8,460 nucleotides of DNA from CAYWTX01 sp964461295 (GCA_964461295.1 CAYWTX010000302.1:1-8460), one strand, 5' to 3'; shown: positions 1-8,043, counted from the first letter of the stretch. The notes: generated by a model not told the origin, from the letters alone. Program-made: numbers and translations.

Positions 1-1700
1 GGGATCGACTTGGGGATGTCCAGGACCAGGAACCAGCCGTCGCAGATGCCGCCGCCAAAGCCTTTCTGTAGCGGATTGACGGCCGGCGTCGGCGTCACCA
101 GGCCGTAGTTGTCGCCGTCCTTGCCCGCGCCGCAGAGGAACACGGCGCGTCCCCGCCCGTTGGGCGAGCCGGTATGGATGCCCCACTCGCTGCTGTCGCC
201 CACCTCGGCCATGCCGGCGCCCGGTACGATCGAGGAGTATCGCACGCCGGTCAGGTCGGCCGTGAGAACGGCGACGTAGCTGCCGCCCGGTTCGGTGCTC
301 GACAGGCAGTTGGGAGTCTGGCGCAAACCCCAGGCGCTGCCGCCGGCGAAGCACGTCGAACCGTCGTCGGCCTGGGCGGTGCGCGATATCCCCGCGCCGT
401 TGGCCTTGCCGCCGTACTGCGAGCACCAGAGCGTCCAGCCCGTCACCTGGTAGTCGCCGGGCTCGATCCGCATCAGGTAGGCGAAGCTGGTGGCCCCGGC
501 GCCGGCGGTGGTCAGTCCGCAGCCGCGCGAGCCAACCCCGCGCCGCACGTCGGTGGGCTGGCAGTGCCCGACGGAGTTGCCGCCGTCGGACCAGAGGACG
601 ACCACGATGTTGCCGTTGCGGTCGTGGCTCACCCGCCGCACCGCGGTGTCCGAGACCAGCCGGCAGTTGTCCAGGCCCACGTACGGGCCGCCCCAGTCCA
701 TGAACTGGTACCGCAGGCGGCCATCCGGATACAGGATGTTGAGGATCGGGCATCGCCACGGCTCTCTGCCGGTGCCCCAGTTGTGTTCGCCGCCGCGGAC
801 GACCTCGCCGTTGAGCGGGCTGACGGAGTTGCGCATGCCCAGGCCGCCCGGCACGACGACGCTGCTCAGCAGCTTGCCGCCGGCGTCATAGGTGCGAAGG
901 TCGGCCAGGCTGGCGACCACCGATCCGTCGCGCTTCAGGGCCAGGCGCGGCGCAAAGGCGGGGCCGCTGACGACGCGCACCCACAGCACCTTCCCCAGGT
1001 CGGCGCTCAACTTGGCCACGAACGTCTGCCGGCAGGACGCCCCCTTGGCCTCCTCGTCGGCGACGGCTATCGCCTTGTCCGAATCGCCCGACAGCCCCGC
1101 GGCGCCGTCCTCGGCCCGCCCGGCGATGTACACGCTGCCGTCGGAGGCGACCTCGCAGGCCGTGATCGCGCCGCTGCCCCAGCCCAGCCGGCTGGCCGAC
1201 ACGATCTTCGTCATCCCCGCATCGAGCTTCACCACGAACCCGGTAACGCCCGCGTCCGTCCACGAGACCTTCTCGTACCGCTGCTGGCCGAGCTGATCGA
1301 CAACGGGCGCCTTCGTCTGCCTGTCAACCATGGGCTTGGGCGCGTACGGGGGCGGCTTGGAATGGTCAGTCCCGAGCGTCCTGATCGGCACGCACAACTC
1401 GAAGTCGCCGCCGATGGCGTTGCCCGCGAGGACCAGGCTGCCGTCGGCCTGGAAGCCCGCGTCCACGAGCCACTCGTTGCCCTTGCCGCCGACGAAGCTG
1501 GCGGCCACCACCTCGGCGCGGTCTTCCCGGTTGGGCCAGTATTGCATCGCCCCGCCGCTAATCCCCCTTGCCGTACGCTTCTGGCCGGGAGGCACGACCG
1601 GAGCCCGCGGCGAATCCCCCTCGCTTGCGGCCGCAACCATCACCGACGCCCCGACGACGATCGCACAAGCCATCACTTCGCATTCGCGCCGCATGTCCAT
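1..1700 (-). CDS. Exported SBBP-like beta-propeller repeat protein, C-terminus beyond window
   Basis: The frame is open from ATG at 1700 to the window edge (566 codons, no stop seen), so the 3' end is missing. The start is chosen because AAGGA at 1710-1714 lies 9 nt upstream; a second ATG two codons later (1694) fits less well. Residues 1-25 look like a signal peptide: a charged stretch (MDMRRECEV), a hydrophobic core, and a probable cut after AAA. The rest contains degenerate repeats of the SBBP/NHL-like type, in which a line such as FVVKLDAGMTKIVSA or FVAKLSADLGKVLW is followed by DGSVYIAG or DGSVVAS. These fall near residues 68-95, 154-198, 227-264, 347-374, 405-457 and 475-500. Such repeats form beta-propellers in exported proteins, usually of unknown ligand. 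Twelve cysteines lie in the mature part (for example C182, C223, C317, C394, C450, C553), which suggests disulfides outside the cytoplasm. The visible end, GWFLVLD, resembles the start of another repeat, so the protein may end shortly past the window. The fold class is fairly secure; the function is unknown. Confidence 0.8.
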   Translation of the reverse strand, partial: MDMRRECEVMACAIVVGASVMVAAASEGDSPRAPVVPPGQKRTARGISGGAMQYWPNREDRAEVVAASFVGGKGNEWLVDAGFQADGSLVLAGNAIGGDFELCVPIRTLGTDHSKPPPYAPKPMVDRQTKAPVVDQLGQQRYEKVSWTDAGVTGFVVKLDAGMTKIVSASRLGWGSGAITACEVASDGSVYIAGRAEDGAAGLSGDSDKAIAVADEEAKGASCRQTFVAKLSADLGKVLWVRVVSGPAFAPRLALKRDGSVVASLADLRTYDAGGKLLSSVVVPGGLGMRNSVSPLNGEVVRGGEHNWGTGREPWRCPILNILYPDGRLRYQFMDWGGPYVGLDNCRLVSDTAVRRVSHDRNGNIVVVLWSDGGNSVGHCQPTDVRRGVGSRGCGLTTAGAGATSFAYLMRIEPGDYQVTGWTLWCSQYGGKANGAGISRTAQADDGSTCFAGGSAWGLRQTPNCLSSTEPGGSYVAVLTADLTGVRYSSIVPGAGMAEVGDSSEWGIHTGSPNGRGRAVFLCGAGKDGDNYGLVTPTPAVNPLQKGFGGGICDGWFLVLDIPKSI

Positions 1701-1808
1701 GGTTCACGTTCCTTCTCTCAGGATACTTGGGATGGTTCGCTCTCTCCGAGGCACGTCGCCGCCCGCACAAGTTCGTAACAGCACCGCGCCCGGAAAGGTG
1801 TCGCCGCA

Positions 1809-1908
1809 TCTGTCATCCCCCGCCCGCCCGGCCGCCTGGTCCGAGCTCGACGGCTTCCCGCCCGTAAAGCCCTCTCTTCGCCCCCGAAGCGGGGCGATCG
1901 ATGACAGA
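1809..1908. repeat. 100-bp segment bounded by a 9-bp inverted repeat
   Basis: TCTGTCATC at 1809-1817 is the exact reverse complement of GATGACAGA at 1900-1908. Between them, near the right end, is a 7-bp stem (TCGCCCC at 1878-1884 with GGGGCGA at 1891-1897, 6-nt loop). The arrangement could be a small structured insertion, a regulatory site, or chance in GC-rich DNA. No second copy is present in this window to show that it is mobile. Confidence 0.35.
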
Positions 1909-1926
1909 CGCGGGCGCAAGCCCGTG
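1909..1926. repeat. REP-like hairpin with GCAA loop
   Basis: CGGGC at 1911-1915 pairs with GCCCG at 1920-1924 around a GCAA tetraloop. The stem extends by a G-T pair and a C-G pair to 1909-1926. In a plus-strand transcript the loop would be a GNRA tetraloop. Short palindromes of this composition (CGGGC..GCCCG) are typical of dispersed repetitive extragenic palindromes, but only one copy is seen here. It is close to the end of the FG-GAP gene (stop at 1961) and could stabilise the 3' end of its mRNA. There is no T-tract to make it an intrinsic terminator. Confidence 0.4.
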
Positions 1927-1960
1927 GAAACCTCCATCATCCCGCCCTTCCGGCCTTCCT

Positions 1961-3829
1961 TCATTCCACCCTCGCGCCGTCCGCGCCCTTGGCGGGCAGT
2001 TGGAACTGCGTCGGTTGCAGGACGGGCACCTGGCCAGTCTGGCGTCTGCCGGGCTCGATCTGCCACTCCAGCCGGATGGGCCCCTTGCTGCGCCGGCAGA
2101 AGAACCCCGCCCGGCCGGCAGACACCGGCTGTGCGCCGAGGCACCGCGATCCGTCGTAGCCGATGACGCTCACCGGGCCGCTCACGCCGGGCGGCGGCAG
2201 CACCGTGGCCGCGAGCTTCGAGCCCCGGCTGGCGTCGCGCCAGAACACCCAGATCTGCCCGCCGGCGGTGACCAGGGCGAGGTCCTGCGCGCCGTCGCCG
2301 TTGAAGTCGCCCATCACGCCGGCCTGCTGGCCTTGCCGGGCGGCTTCGGCGCCCTTCAGCGTCGTGGTGTCCGCGTCGATCTCCGGGGCGTAGCCGAAGC
2401 AGCGGAACCCGCGGTTGAAGTACGGCTGGAAGCCGACGTTCGGCGACAGCAGCACGAACTCCTGGCGGCCGTCGTTGTTCAGGTCGCACCAGGCCGCGGC
2501 GACGGTCTCGCTGGCGCCGGAGTTGTAGTCCACCTCGCCGGCCTCGCGAAGCACATCGAGGAACTTGCCCCCGCCGAGATTCGCCAGCAGCGCGCACGCC
2601 CGCTTGCGAGGCACGAGAACGTCCAACAAGCCGTCGGCGTCGAAGTCGCCGGCCAGCGGCGCGGCCGAGCCTTCGCCCAGCGCAACCTTGCAGGCCAATG
2701 CCGGCGCCGCCAACCGCCCGTCCCCGCCTCCCTTGCAGAACCACACTCCCTCGGCGCGGACCTGGAGCACGTCGCAAATCCCGTCGCCGTCGAAGTCGGC
2801 CGCCAGACCCGGCCGGGCAGCGCCCGCCCCGTCGGGCGGGCCGGCCAGGCGCACGGCCGTGAATTTCCCCTCGCGGCCGGGCGACAGCAGGTCGGCCGCG
2901 CCGGCGGCGCTCACCAGCAACCCGTTGCCGGCGCCAAGCCCAATGGCCGCCAGGCCGATGCACTCGCCCGTCGGCCTGTAGTCCAGCGGCTTGGCCTCCA
3001 GCTTGCCGTCGGCGCCCATGAGCAGCAGCGTGATCCCGCGGCCATCGGTGCAGGCCAGGTCCGCCCGCCCGTCGCCGTTGAAGTCGCCGCAGACGGCCGA
3101 ACGCGACCTGGTGGTCAGGCCGACCTGGGCGGTCACGTCGGCCATTTTGCCGTCATCGCCGGCGCGGAAAAGCCGGTCGCCGGCGTCGGCCAGGACGAGC
3201 AGCGAGGGCCTGCGCGGTTCCCACAGTGGCACGGCCAGGCAGGCGTGGGCCCTGCCCTTGACCTCGCCGAGCTTCTCGTCGCCGCCCCACTGGACGCCGA
3301 CCTTGACGGGCACCTCGGCCCGCGAATCGTTCCCCACGTAGTCGATGACCCGTTCGAGCATGGCCGCGCTGCCGGCCCAGACGGTCTTGATGTCGAGCTT
3401 GTCCTCGCTCAGCTCAAGCTGGTCGCCGGCAGCCTTCAGGGCGAACCAGGTCAGGCCGATCTGCATCGCGCCGAGCGGCTTGCCGTCGCCGCCGGCCGCC
3501 GCCGCTTCCCGCGCCGCGGAGAAGTCGCCCAGGAACAGCACCGCCGGCTTGGCGCTTCCGCCCAGGGCGTCCGCCAGGTCCCTGGCCGCCTTGGGGCTGG
3601 CGCGGTCCACCACCAGGGCCAGCTTCGCGGGAGCGTCGCCTTTGAGGGCTCGCACGCCGGAAACGATCAGCACCCCTTTGCCGTCCGCCGCCACCTCCAG
3701 GCGCACCACCGTCTTGGCGTGGTTGACCAGTTCGATCGGCGTGTAGTTGGGGTTGATCAGAGCGCCGGCGGGCGATCCAAGCAGGACCACCATCGCCGCC
3801 GCGGCCAGGCACTGAAATGCCTTGTCCAT
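1961..3829 (-). CDS. Exported FG-GAP/VCBS repeat protein
   Basis: This 622-residue protein starts at ATG 3829, with GAGG at 3835-3838 five nt upstream. The frame stays open to 4429, but that upstream part overlaps the preceding gene and lacks a signal peptide, so I reject the longer start. Residues 1-23 are a signal peptide (hydrophobic AAAAMVVLLGSP, probable cut after AGA). Residues about 24-200 form a domain I do not recognise, beginning INPNYTPIELVNHAKTVVRL. From about 210 onward the protein is an FG-GAP/VCBS propeller. Five calcium-binding-type motifs are visible: DFNGDGRADL (249), DFDGDGICDV (345), DFDADGLLDV (395), DLNNDGRQEF (449) and DFNGDGAQDL (508). Blades of the form DRLFRAGDDGKMADVTAQ (218) and LANLGGGKFLDVLREAG (415) resemble those of ASPIC/UnbV-type proteins. 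Integrin-like FG-GAP propellers usually bind partners or surfaces rather than catalyse. The gene begins 38 bp after the stop of the 953-residue protein, so the two are probably one transcript. The ligand is unknown. Confidence 0.88.
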   Translation of the reverse strand: MDKAFQCLAAAAMVVLLGSPAGALINPNYTPIELVNHAKTVVRLEVAADGKGVLIVSGVRALKGDAPAKLALVVDRASPKAARDLADALGGSAKPAVLFLGDFSAAREAAAAGGDGKPLGAMQIGLTWFALKAAGDQLELSEDKLDIKTVWAGSAAMLERVIDYVGNDSRAEVPVKVGVQWGGDEKLGEVKGRAHACLAVPLWEPRRPSLLVLADAGDRLFRAGDDGKMADVTAQVGLTTRSRSAVCGDFNGDGRADLACTDGRGITLLLMGADGKLEAKPLDYRPTGECIGLAAIGLGAGNGLLVSAAGAADLLSPGREGKFTAVRLAGPPDGAGAARPGLAADFDGDGICDVLQVRAEGVWFCKGGGDGRLAAPALACKVALGEGSAAPLAGDFDADGLLDVLVPRKRACALLANLGGGKFLDVLREAGEVDYNSGASETVAAAWCDLNNDGRQEFVLLSPNVGFQPYFNRGFRCFGYAPEIDADTTTLKGAEAARQGQQAGVMGDFNGDGAQDLALVTAGGQIWVFWRDASRGSKLAATVLPPPGVSGPVSVIGYDGSRCLGAQPVSAGRAGFFCRRSKGPIRLEWQIEPGRRQTGQVPVLQPTQFQLPAKGADGARVE

Positions 3830-3867
3830 CCGTACCTCACGTTGTCCAGCCCCGTGCGGGCGGCGCA

Positions 3868-6729
3868 TCACGGCCCGGCCGCCTTTGCCGCGGCGGCTCG
3901 ACTCGTTTCCGTTGCGGCCTTGTACACGTCGGCGACCAGCTCGCGCAGGTCCTGGCGGCGCTGGCCGCGATTGTCGAGGTTGACCGCGGTCAGGAACGTC
4001 TCGACGGCGGTGTTGGCGCGGTCCCAGAGTTCGGTCTTCCCGGCCGGCGGGCCCAGCACGACCTCGTACTGCTTGGGCCGGAAGCTGCCGACCGCCTCGC
4101 CGGAACTCTCCAGATCGCGGAATTTCCCGCGGAACGTCCCCTTGAGGTCCTCGCCTTCCAGTTCGGTCTCGACCACGAAGCTGCCGGAACCGCCTGGAAC
4201 CCAAGCATCGTCGTTGAGCGTCACGTCCACCTCGAACTTCATCTTCTTGCCGGTGCGGGTGCACTTGGCCGTTCCCTTGCCGATGCCGCCGGTGTTCCAC
4301 GACGGCGCGTAGGGGCGCACGATGATCTGGTCGCCGCGGAAGACCAGCGTTACCTCCAGTTCCGTGTCCTTGCCGCTCTGCGTGTGTCGCCGCAGGGCCT
4401 TGCCGAGAAACATCTCGGCCACGTCGCAACGCTCGACCGGCGGGGGGAAGAGCTTCTTGAGGTCCCGCCGGACCTCCAGGACGGCTTCACAGACCTGCAC
4501 GCCCTCGCGCAGCATCTCGAATGGCCCGTTGGCGACGGCGCCGTGCGGCCCCGGCGCGGCGATGGCCCGCGGCGTGCTCCCGATCACGTTGCCAAAGGTC
4601 ATGTAGTGGTTCAGCACGGCGACCCGCTTGCCGCCGGCCGTGACGTGGGGCCAGTAGTCCAGGCCCTTCCAGCAGAAGCCCTCGTAGCCGCCCCGGACGC
4701 TGAAGCCCGCCAAGGCGAACATCGCGTAGGGGCTTTGCTCCGCGACGTGATCGCGGGAGTTGCTGGTCACCGGGTGGTTGGGCACCGCCTGGCGGGAGCT
4801 GCCGATCCATCGGGCGATCTCCAGGTAGCCGGTGACCATGCCGTTAGGCTGCATGCGCTTCGCGCGGCTGAGGCCCCACTTGGGGCAGCCGCAGCCATGG
4901 GTCAGCGTGCGCCACTCGGCCCACGGGGCAACCTTGTTGAAGAACTCCACGGTGGCCGGCAGCGGGATCGAGTCGCCGCCGGTCCCCAGCAGGATGCCGT
5001 CCTCGCGCCAGCCCAGCTTCTTGACCCGCTCGCGCACGCCCTCCAGCGTGGCGCGCCACAACTCCTCCGTGCCGGGGTCGCCGAACGGCGGAAGCTCGAC
5101 CGTCACCAACTCGCCGCCCCGGAGCTCCTTGACGACCACGCTCTGCCGCCCGGTCTCCACCTCGCCTCGGGCGGGCCACGTCCACACCTGCACCGAGAAC
5201 AGCAGCGGCTTGCCCACGATCCTGTCGTACAGCCCCACGTAGCGGTCGAAGAACTTGAACTCGGGCACGTACTTGCCCCCCTCGCGCCGGAAGACGATGA
5301 CCGGGTCGTCGCCGAGGTAGCTGCGCGCGACCGCCTGCACCCCCAGGACGTTGTTGCCCACCAGCGCCATCAGCCGGAACGAGTGCTCGATGAGCCTGAA
5401 GTGCTCGTCGGACCACATCGGCACTTTGTAGTAGCCCGCGACGGACTCGGGGGATTGCAGCATGTTGACGACGCCCTTCCATTCGCGCGGGCTGCCCACG
5501 CGCCAGCCGTGGACGGTCAACTCGACGGGCAACGTCACCGCCTTGCCGATGCCCGTCAGCGCCAGCGTGCCGGAATACTTCCCCGGCGCCGCGTCCGTCG
5601 GGACCTGGAAGGTCAGCCAGATCGGCTGAACGATGGCCCCGTCGACGGGCCCGTCCAGCAGCGGCGTGCGGTCGGCCCCAAGGTGGACGTATCGCACGCC
5701 GGGGGCCGGCAGAGGCTTGCCGTCGGCGCCCGCCAGGTCGCTGGCGACGGCCTTGAGCCCGCGCAGCCCTGCCGGCGCCCGCACAACCACCTGCGCCGCG
5801 GCCAGGCCGTTGCGCGGAGCCGCCGCCACGACGCGCCCGGGGCCGCTCGCCAGGTCCGGGGCGCGGGTCCTGCCGTCGGCGACCAGCCAGGGATCCAGAA
5901 CGAACACCTGCACGGCTTCTTCGGTGCCCGTGCGCAGAACCAGGCCGGCGGGGCTCGCCGCCGTCAGGCTGGCCGAGACCAGGCCCGCCGTGTCCCATGC
6001 CCCGCGGCCCTCCTGAGGCAGGTTGCCCGGGATCGCCGTGCGGTGCACTCCCACAGCCAGCACATTGACCCCGTTCTGGAGCAGCCCGGCGGGCAGATCG
6101 ACGACCAGTTTCCGGATGCGGGCCTCGTAGCGGTCCCTGACGCTGGCCGGCGGGGCGGCCTTGCCGTAGTCGGGCAGCAGGGCCAGGCCGTCGGAACTGA
6201 CGAACGCGTCGGGGGGGTAGTCATCGGCCAGGCTTCGCGGATCGAGCTTGCCCTTGGGCAGATGCTGGCGCGCCACTTCCTCGCCGTTGAGGTACACCAC
6301 GACGCCGCCGCGATAGGCCAGCGACAGCTTCAGGCCCTTCACCTGCGCCGCGTCGCCGGCCAGGAACCGCCCGCGCGCGCACAACATCGCCACGCCCACC
6401 GGCTGCTCGCCGCCGTAGCCGCCGTACAAGGCGCCCTCCTGGAACGCCCATCGCGAGTCGTCCGCGGCGGCCTTCATCCAGTCCGCCTCCGGCGGCTTGG
6501 AGGTGAAGTCGCTGTTCCGGAGGATCCAGTTCTCGCCCACGGCCTGGTCGCCCGCGAGTTTCCTCGCCGTGCCGACGGCGGGAGCCCGCAGGACGGCGTG
6601 ATAGCGCCAGACCGTCTGGCCGCCCAGGACCTCGGTCGTGCCCTGCGGCGGCGCCGCCGCCAAAGCCGAGCCGCTGGCCATCGATATCAACCACGAAACG
6701 CACAAACACGCCTTCGGTAAGTGCTGCAT
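3868..6729 (-). CDS. Exported multidomain protein, glycoside-hydrolase-like
   Basis: This 953-residue protein starts at ATG 6729, and GGGAGG at 6736-6741, 6 nt upstream, fixes the start. Residues 1-24 are a signal peptide (hydrophobic CLCVSWLISM, probable cut after ALA). Residues about 60-255 look like a galactose-binding jelly roll of the kind fused to glycosidases and sialate acetylesterases: DDSRW (90), GGVVVYLNGEEVAR (141) and GVNVLAVGVHRT (220) are its usual landmarks. Residues about 270-410 resemble the beta-sandwich before the barrel in GH123/DUF4091/DUF6067-like proteins (IWLTFQVPTDAAPGKYSGTL at 370). Residues about 415-755 are rich in aromatics (VQVWTW 513, WAEWRTLTHG 603, EGFCWKGLDYWP 683), consistent with an enzyme barrel, but I cannot assign a catalytic pair. 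Residues about 785-890 form a separate beta-rich domain I do not recognise (DLKGTFRGKF at 861). A role in cleaving or binding extracellular glycans is inference. The gene lies 94 bp downstream of the MFS gene and 38 bp upstream of the FG-GAP gene. Confidence 0.88.
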   Translation of the reverse strand: MQHLPKACLCVSWLISMASGSALAAAPPQGTTEVLGGQTVWRYHAVLRAPAVGTARKLAGDQAVGENWILRNSDFTSKPPEADWMKAAADDSRWAFQEGALYGGYGGEQPVGVAMLCARGRFLAGDAAQVKGLKLSLAYRGGVVVYLNGEEVARQHLPKGKLDPRSLADDYPPDAFVSSDGLALLPDYGKAAPPASVRDRYEARIRKLVVDLPAGLLQNGVNVLAVGVHRTAIPGNLPQEGRGAWDTAGLVSASLTAASPAGLVLRTGTEEAVQVFVLDPWLVADGRTRAPDLASGPGRVVAAAPRNGLAAAQVVVRAPAGLRGLKAVASDLAGADGKPLPAPGVRYVHLGADRTPLLDGPVDGAIVQPIWLTFQVPTDAAPGKYSGTLALTGIGKAVTLPVELTVHGWRVGSPREWKGVVNMLQSPESVAGYYKVPMWSDEHFRLIEHSFRLMALVGNNVLGVQAVARSYLGDDPVIVFRREGGKYVPEFKFFDRYVGLYDRIVGKPLLFSVQVWTWPARGEVETGRQSVVVKELRGGELVTVELPPFGDPGTEELWRATLEGVRERVKKLGWREDGILLGTGGDSIPLPATVEFFNKVAPWAEWRTLTHGCGCPKWGLSRAKRMQPNGMVTGYLEIARWIGSSRQAVPNHPVTSNSRDHVAEQSPYAMFALAGFSVRGGYEGFCWKGLDYWPHVTAGGKRVAVLNHYMTFGNVIGSTPRAIAAPGPHGAVANGPFEMLREGVQVCEAVLEVRRDLKKLFPPPVERCDVAEMFLGKALRRHTQSGKDTELEVTLVFRGDQIIVRPYAPSWNTGGIGKGTAKCTRTGKKMKFEVDVTLNDDAWVPGGSGSFVVETELEGEDLKGTFRGKFRDLESSGEAVGSFRPKQYEVVLGPPAGKTELWDRANTAVETFLTAVNLDNRGQRRQDLRELVADVYKAATETSRAAAAKAAGP

Positions 6730-6752
6730 GACAGGCCTCCCAGTAGTGGAAC

Positions 6753-6781
6753 ATCTTCGTCGCCCGTTGGAGCCTTGTCAA
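6753..6781 (-). promoter_or_regulatory. Possible sigma70-type promoter for the 953-residue protein gene
   Basis: On the minus strand a perfect TTGACA (6781-6776) is followed after 17 bp by GAAGAT (6758-6753), which matches TATAAT at three of six positions. Transcription would start near 6746, leaving a leader of roughly 17 nt that contains the GGGAGG Shine-Dalgarno. The -35 box and spacing are good and the -10 is weak, so this is only a candidate. It would let the two-gene exported set be transcribed independently of the MFS gene. Confidence 0.35.
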
Positions 6782-6823
6782 TCGCCTGCGGGTGTCGGCC
6801 CGGCCGCCTCGACGCGGGCGCCG

Positions 6824-8032
6824 CTAACGCGGCGCAGTTGCCCTGGTTGGCCGCAGGGCGAAGCCCGCCGCCCCGATCAGGCCCAGCGACGCCAGCGGCA
6901 ACCACACGCGCAGCGGCTGGTGCGGCCAGAGGTCCAACAGCACGCCGCCCACGAACGGGCCCAGCGCCCAACCGACGGTTTCGGCCAGGCCGATGAAGCC
7001 CATGTACCGCCCCATCATCCCCGGCGGGGCCAGGTTCGCCGCCTCCGTGCTCGAGGTCGGCATGAACAGCACCTCGCCGGCCGTGATGATCGCCATCGAC
7101 GCCAGCAGCCAGGCAAGCGACGTCGCGGTCGCCAGGCTGGCGTACCCCGCCGCGTAGAGCAGGCAGCCGGCGACCAGGGCCGCCCGTCCGCCCATCCGCC
7201 CCGCCAGGGCCGTCGCGGGCCATTGCAGCAGCACCACCATCAGCCCGTTGAGCATGTAGAGTTGGCCGATCTGAGGCTTGGTCACATGCACGTGTTCCGA
7301 CGCAAACACGGTCAGCGTGCCGCTGAACTGCCCCACCAGCAGGTACATCGCCATCGACAGGAGGCAGAACACAAGGAACGGCCGATCTCGCCCGGCCCGC
7401 AGCACGCCGCGGAGTTGAAACTTCTCCGCCTCCGGCCTGGCGGCCGTCTCGCGGATCGCCAACTTCGCCAGCAGCAGCGCCGCCGCCGACGCGACGGCCG
7501 CGGCCAGGAACGCCGACGCGTATCCGACCGTGCCGACGAGCAGCCCGCCCAGCGCCGGCCCGGCCGCCCAGCCCACGTTCGTCCCGATGCGCAGCAGGCC
7601 GTAGGCGCTGGTGCGGCCGTTGCCCCGCGCCACGTCGGCCACGATCGCCCGCACGGGTGGCCCCAGCACGCTGCCGGTGAACCGCACCGCCAGAAACCCC
7701 GCCGCCACCAGCAGGAAGTGCGCCTTGACCGCGATGAGCGCCGCCGTCGCCAGGAACATGACGACCCGCGCCGCGATCGCCAGCCGCAGCACCACCGAGC
7801 GCCCCAGACGGTCGGACAGTTCCCCGCCGACGATCTGCCCCACCGAGCCGATGGGCCCGGCCAGCAGCAGGATCGTCCCCACGACCGTCATCGCCACGCC
7901 CAGTTCCTCGTGAAGGTAGAGCGTGACGAACGGCATGGCCAGGCCGAACCCGCCCGCGACGATCATCTGCACGAACATGAGCGCCCACAGGGCTCGGTCG
8001 TGCCGGCGGAGGATGGATGTCACCCAAAGCAT
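6824..8032 (-). CDS. MFS transporter, 12 membrane segments
   Basis: This 402-residue inner-membrane permease is of the major facilitator superfamily. Hydrophobic segments fall near residues 13-35, 46-66, 79-100, 103-123, 145-165, 169-192, 217-240, 254-275, 284-303, 305-327, 345-366 and 374-394, the usual twelve, with the cytoplasmic link at about 193-216. The loop between segments 2 and 3 carries the MFS signature GGELSDRLGR (69-78). GWAAGPALGGLL (154) is mirrored by GWALGPFVGGVLL (354), showing the two-fold repeat of the fold. The overall pattern (AYGLLRIGTNVGWAAGPALG) resembles drug or sugar efflux members such as MdtH-like proteins, but the substrate cannot be read from sequence. The start at ATG 8032 puts the first segment at a normal distance. 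The frame stays open to 8188, but that extension translates palindromic repeats and is not expected to be protein. No Shine-Dalgarno precedes the ATG; GTG at 8023 is an alternative start. The gene could export or import a product related to the downstream genes, or be unrelated. Confidence 0.9.
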   Translation of the reverse strand: MLWVTSILRRHDRALWALMFVQMIVAGGFGLAMPFVTLYLHEELGVAMTVVGTILLLAGPIGSVGQIVGGELSDRLGRSVVLRLAIAARVVMFLATAALIAVKAHFLLVAAGFLAVRFTGSVLGPPVRAIVADVARGNGRTSAYGLLRIGTNVGWAAGPALGGLLVGTVGYASAFLAAAVASAAALLLAKLAIRETAARPEAEKFQLRGVLRAGRDRPFLVFCLLSMAMYLLVGQFSGTLTVFASEHVHVTKPQIGQLYMLNGLMVVLLQWPATALAGRMGGRAALVAGCLLYAAGYASLATATSLAWLLASMAIITAGEVLFMPTSSTEAANLAPPGMMGRYMGFIGLAETVGWALGPFVGGVLLDLWPHQPLRVWLPLASLGLIGAAGFALRPTRATAPR

Positions 8033-8043
8033 GAAGGTTGCGG

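Larger units (their letters stand above)
1701..1960. other. Intergenic gap between two exported-protein genes
   Basis: This 260-bp stretch lies between the stop of the FG-GAP gene (1961) and the start of the beta-propeller gene (1700). It holds the Shine-Dalgarno of the latter (1710-1714), a TATCCT box on the minus strand about 24 nt upstream of that start without a convincing -35 partner, and two hairpins with an inverted repeat (listed separately). Short open frames cross it, but they look like extensions of shadow frames and show no recognisable domain. No T-tract follows either hairpin, so I do not call a terminator. The size of the gap compared with the 38 bp upstream suggests that the beta-propeller gene is transcribed at least partly on its own. 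Confidence 0.5.

Noticed and set aside
174..1778. 534-codon open frame on the plus strand over the beta-propeller gene
   Set aside because: The opposite strand has an uninterrupted frame with a Shine-Dalgarno, signal peptide and propeller-type repeats. The plus-strand product is low-complexity shadow sequence.
1878..1897. Intrinsic terminator for the FG-GAP transcript
   Set aside because: The 7-bp stem is real, but no run of T follows it on the minus strand.
1901..4312. 803-codon open frame on the plus strand across the FG-GAP gene
   Set aside because: Same antisense effect: it overlies the FG-GAP gene with its five clear calcium-binding motifs, runs across two gene boundaries and shows no recognisable domain.
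3830..4429. Longer start for the FG-GAP protein (ATG at 4429)
   Set aside because: The extension overlaps the upstream gene by about 560 bp, is of shadow composition, and would bury a good signal peptide that begins at 3829 with its own Shine-Dalgarno.
3817..6720. 967-codon open frame on the plus strand opposite the 953-residue protein gene
   Set aside because: It covers almost exactly the same span as a well-supported minus-strand gene. Its product is a monotonous mix of R, A, H, P, Q and G with no domain, signal peptide or membrane pattern. In GC-rich DNA the antisense frame of a real gene commonly lacks stops.
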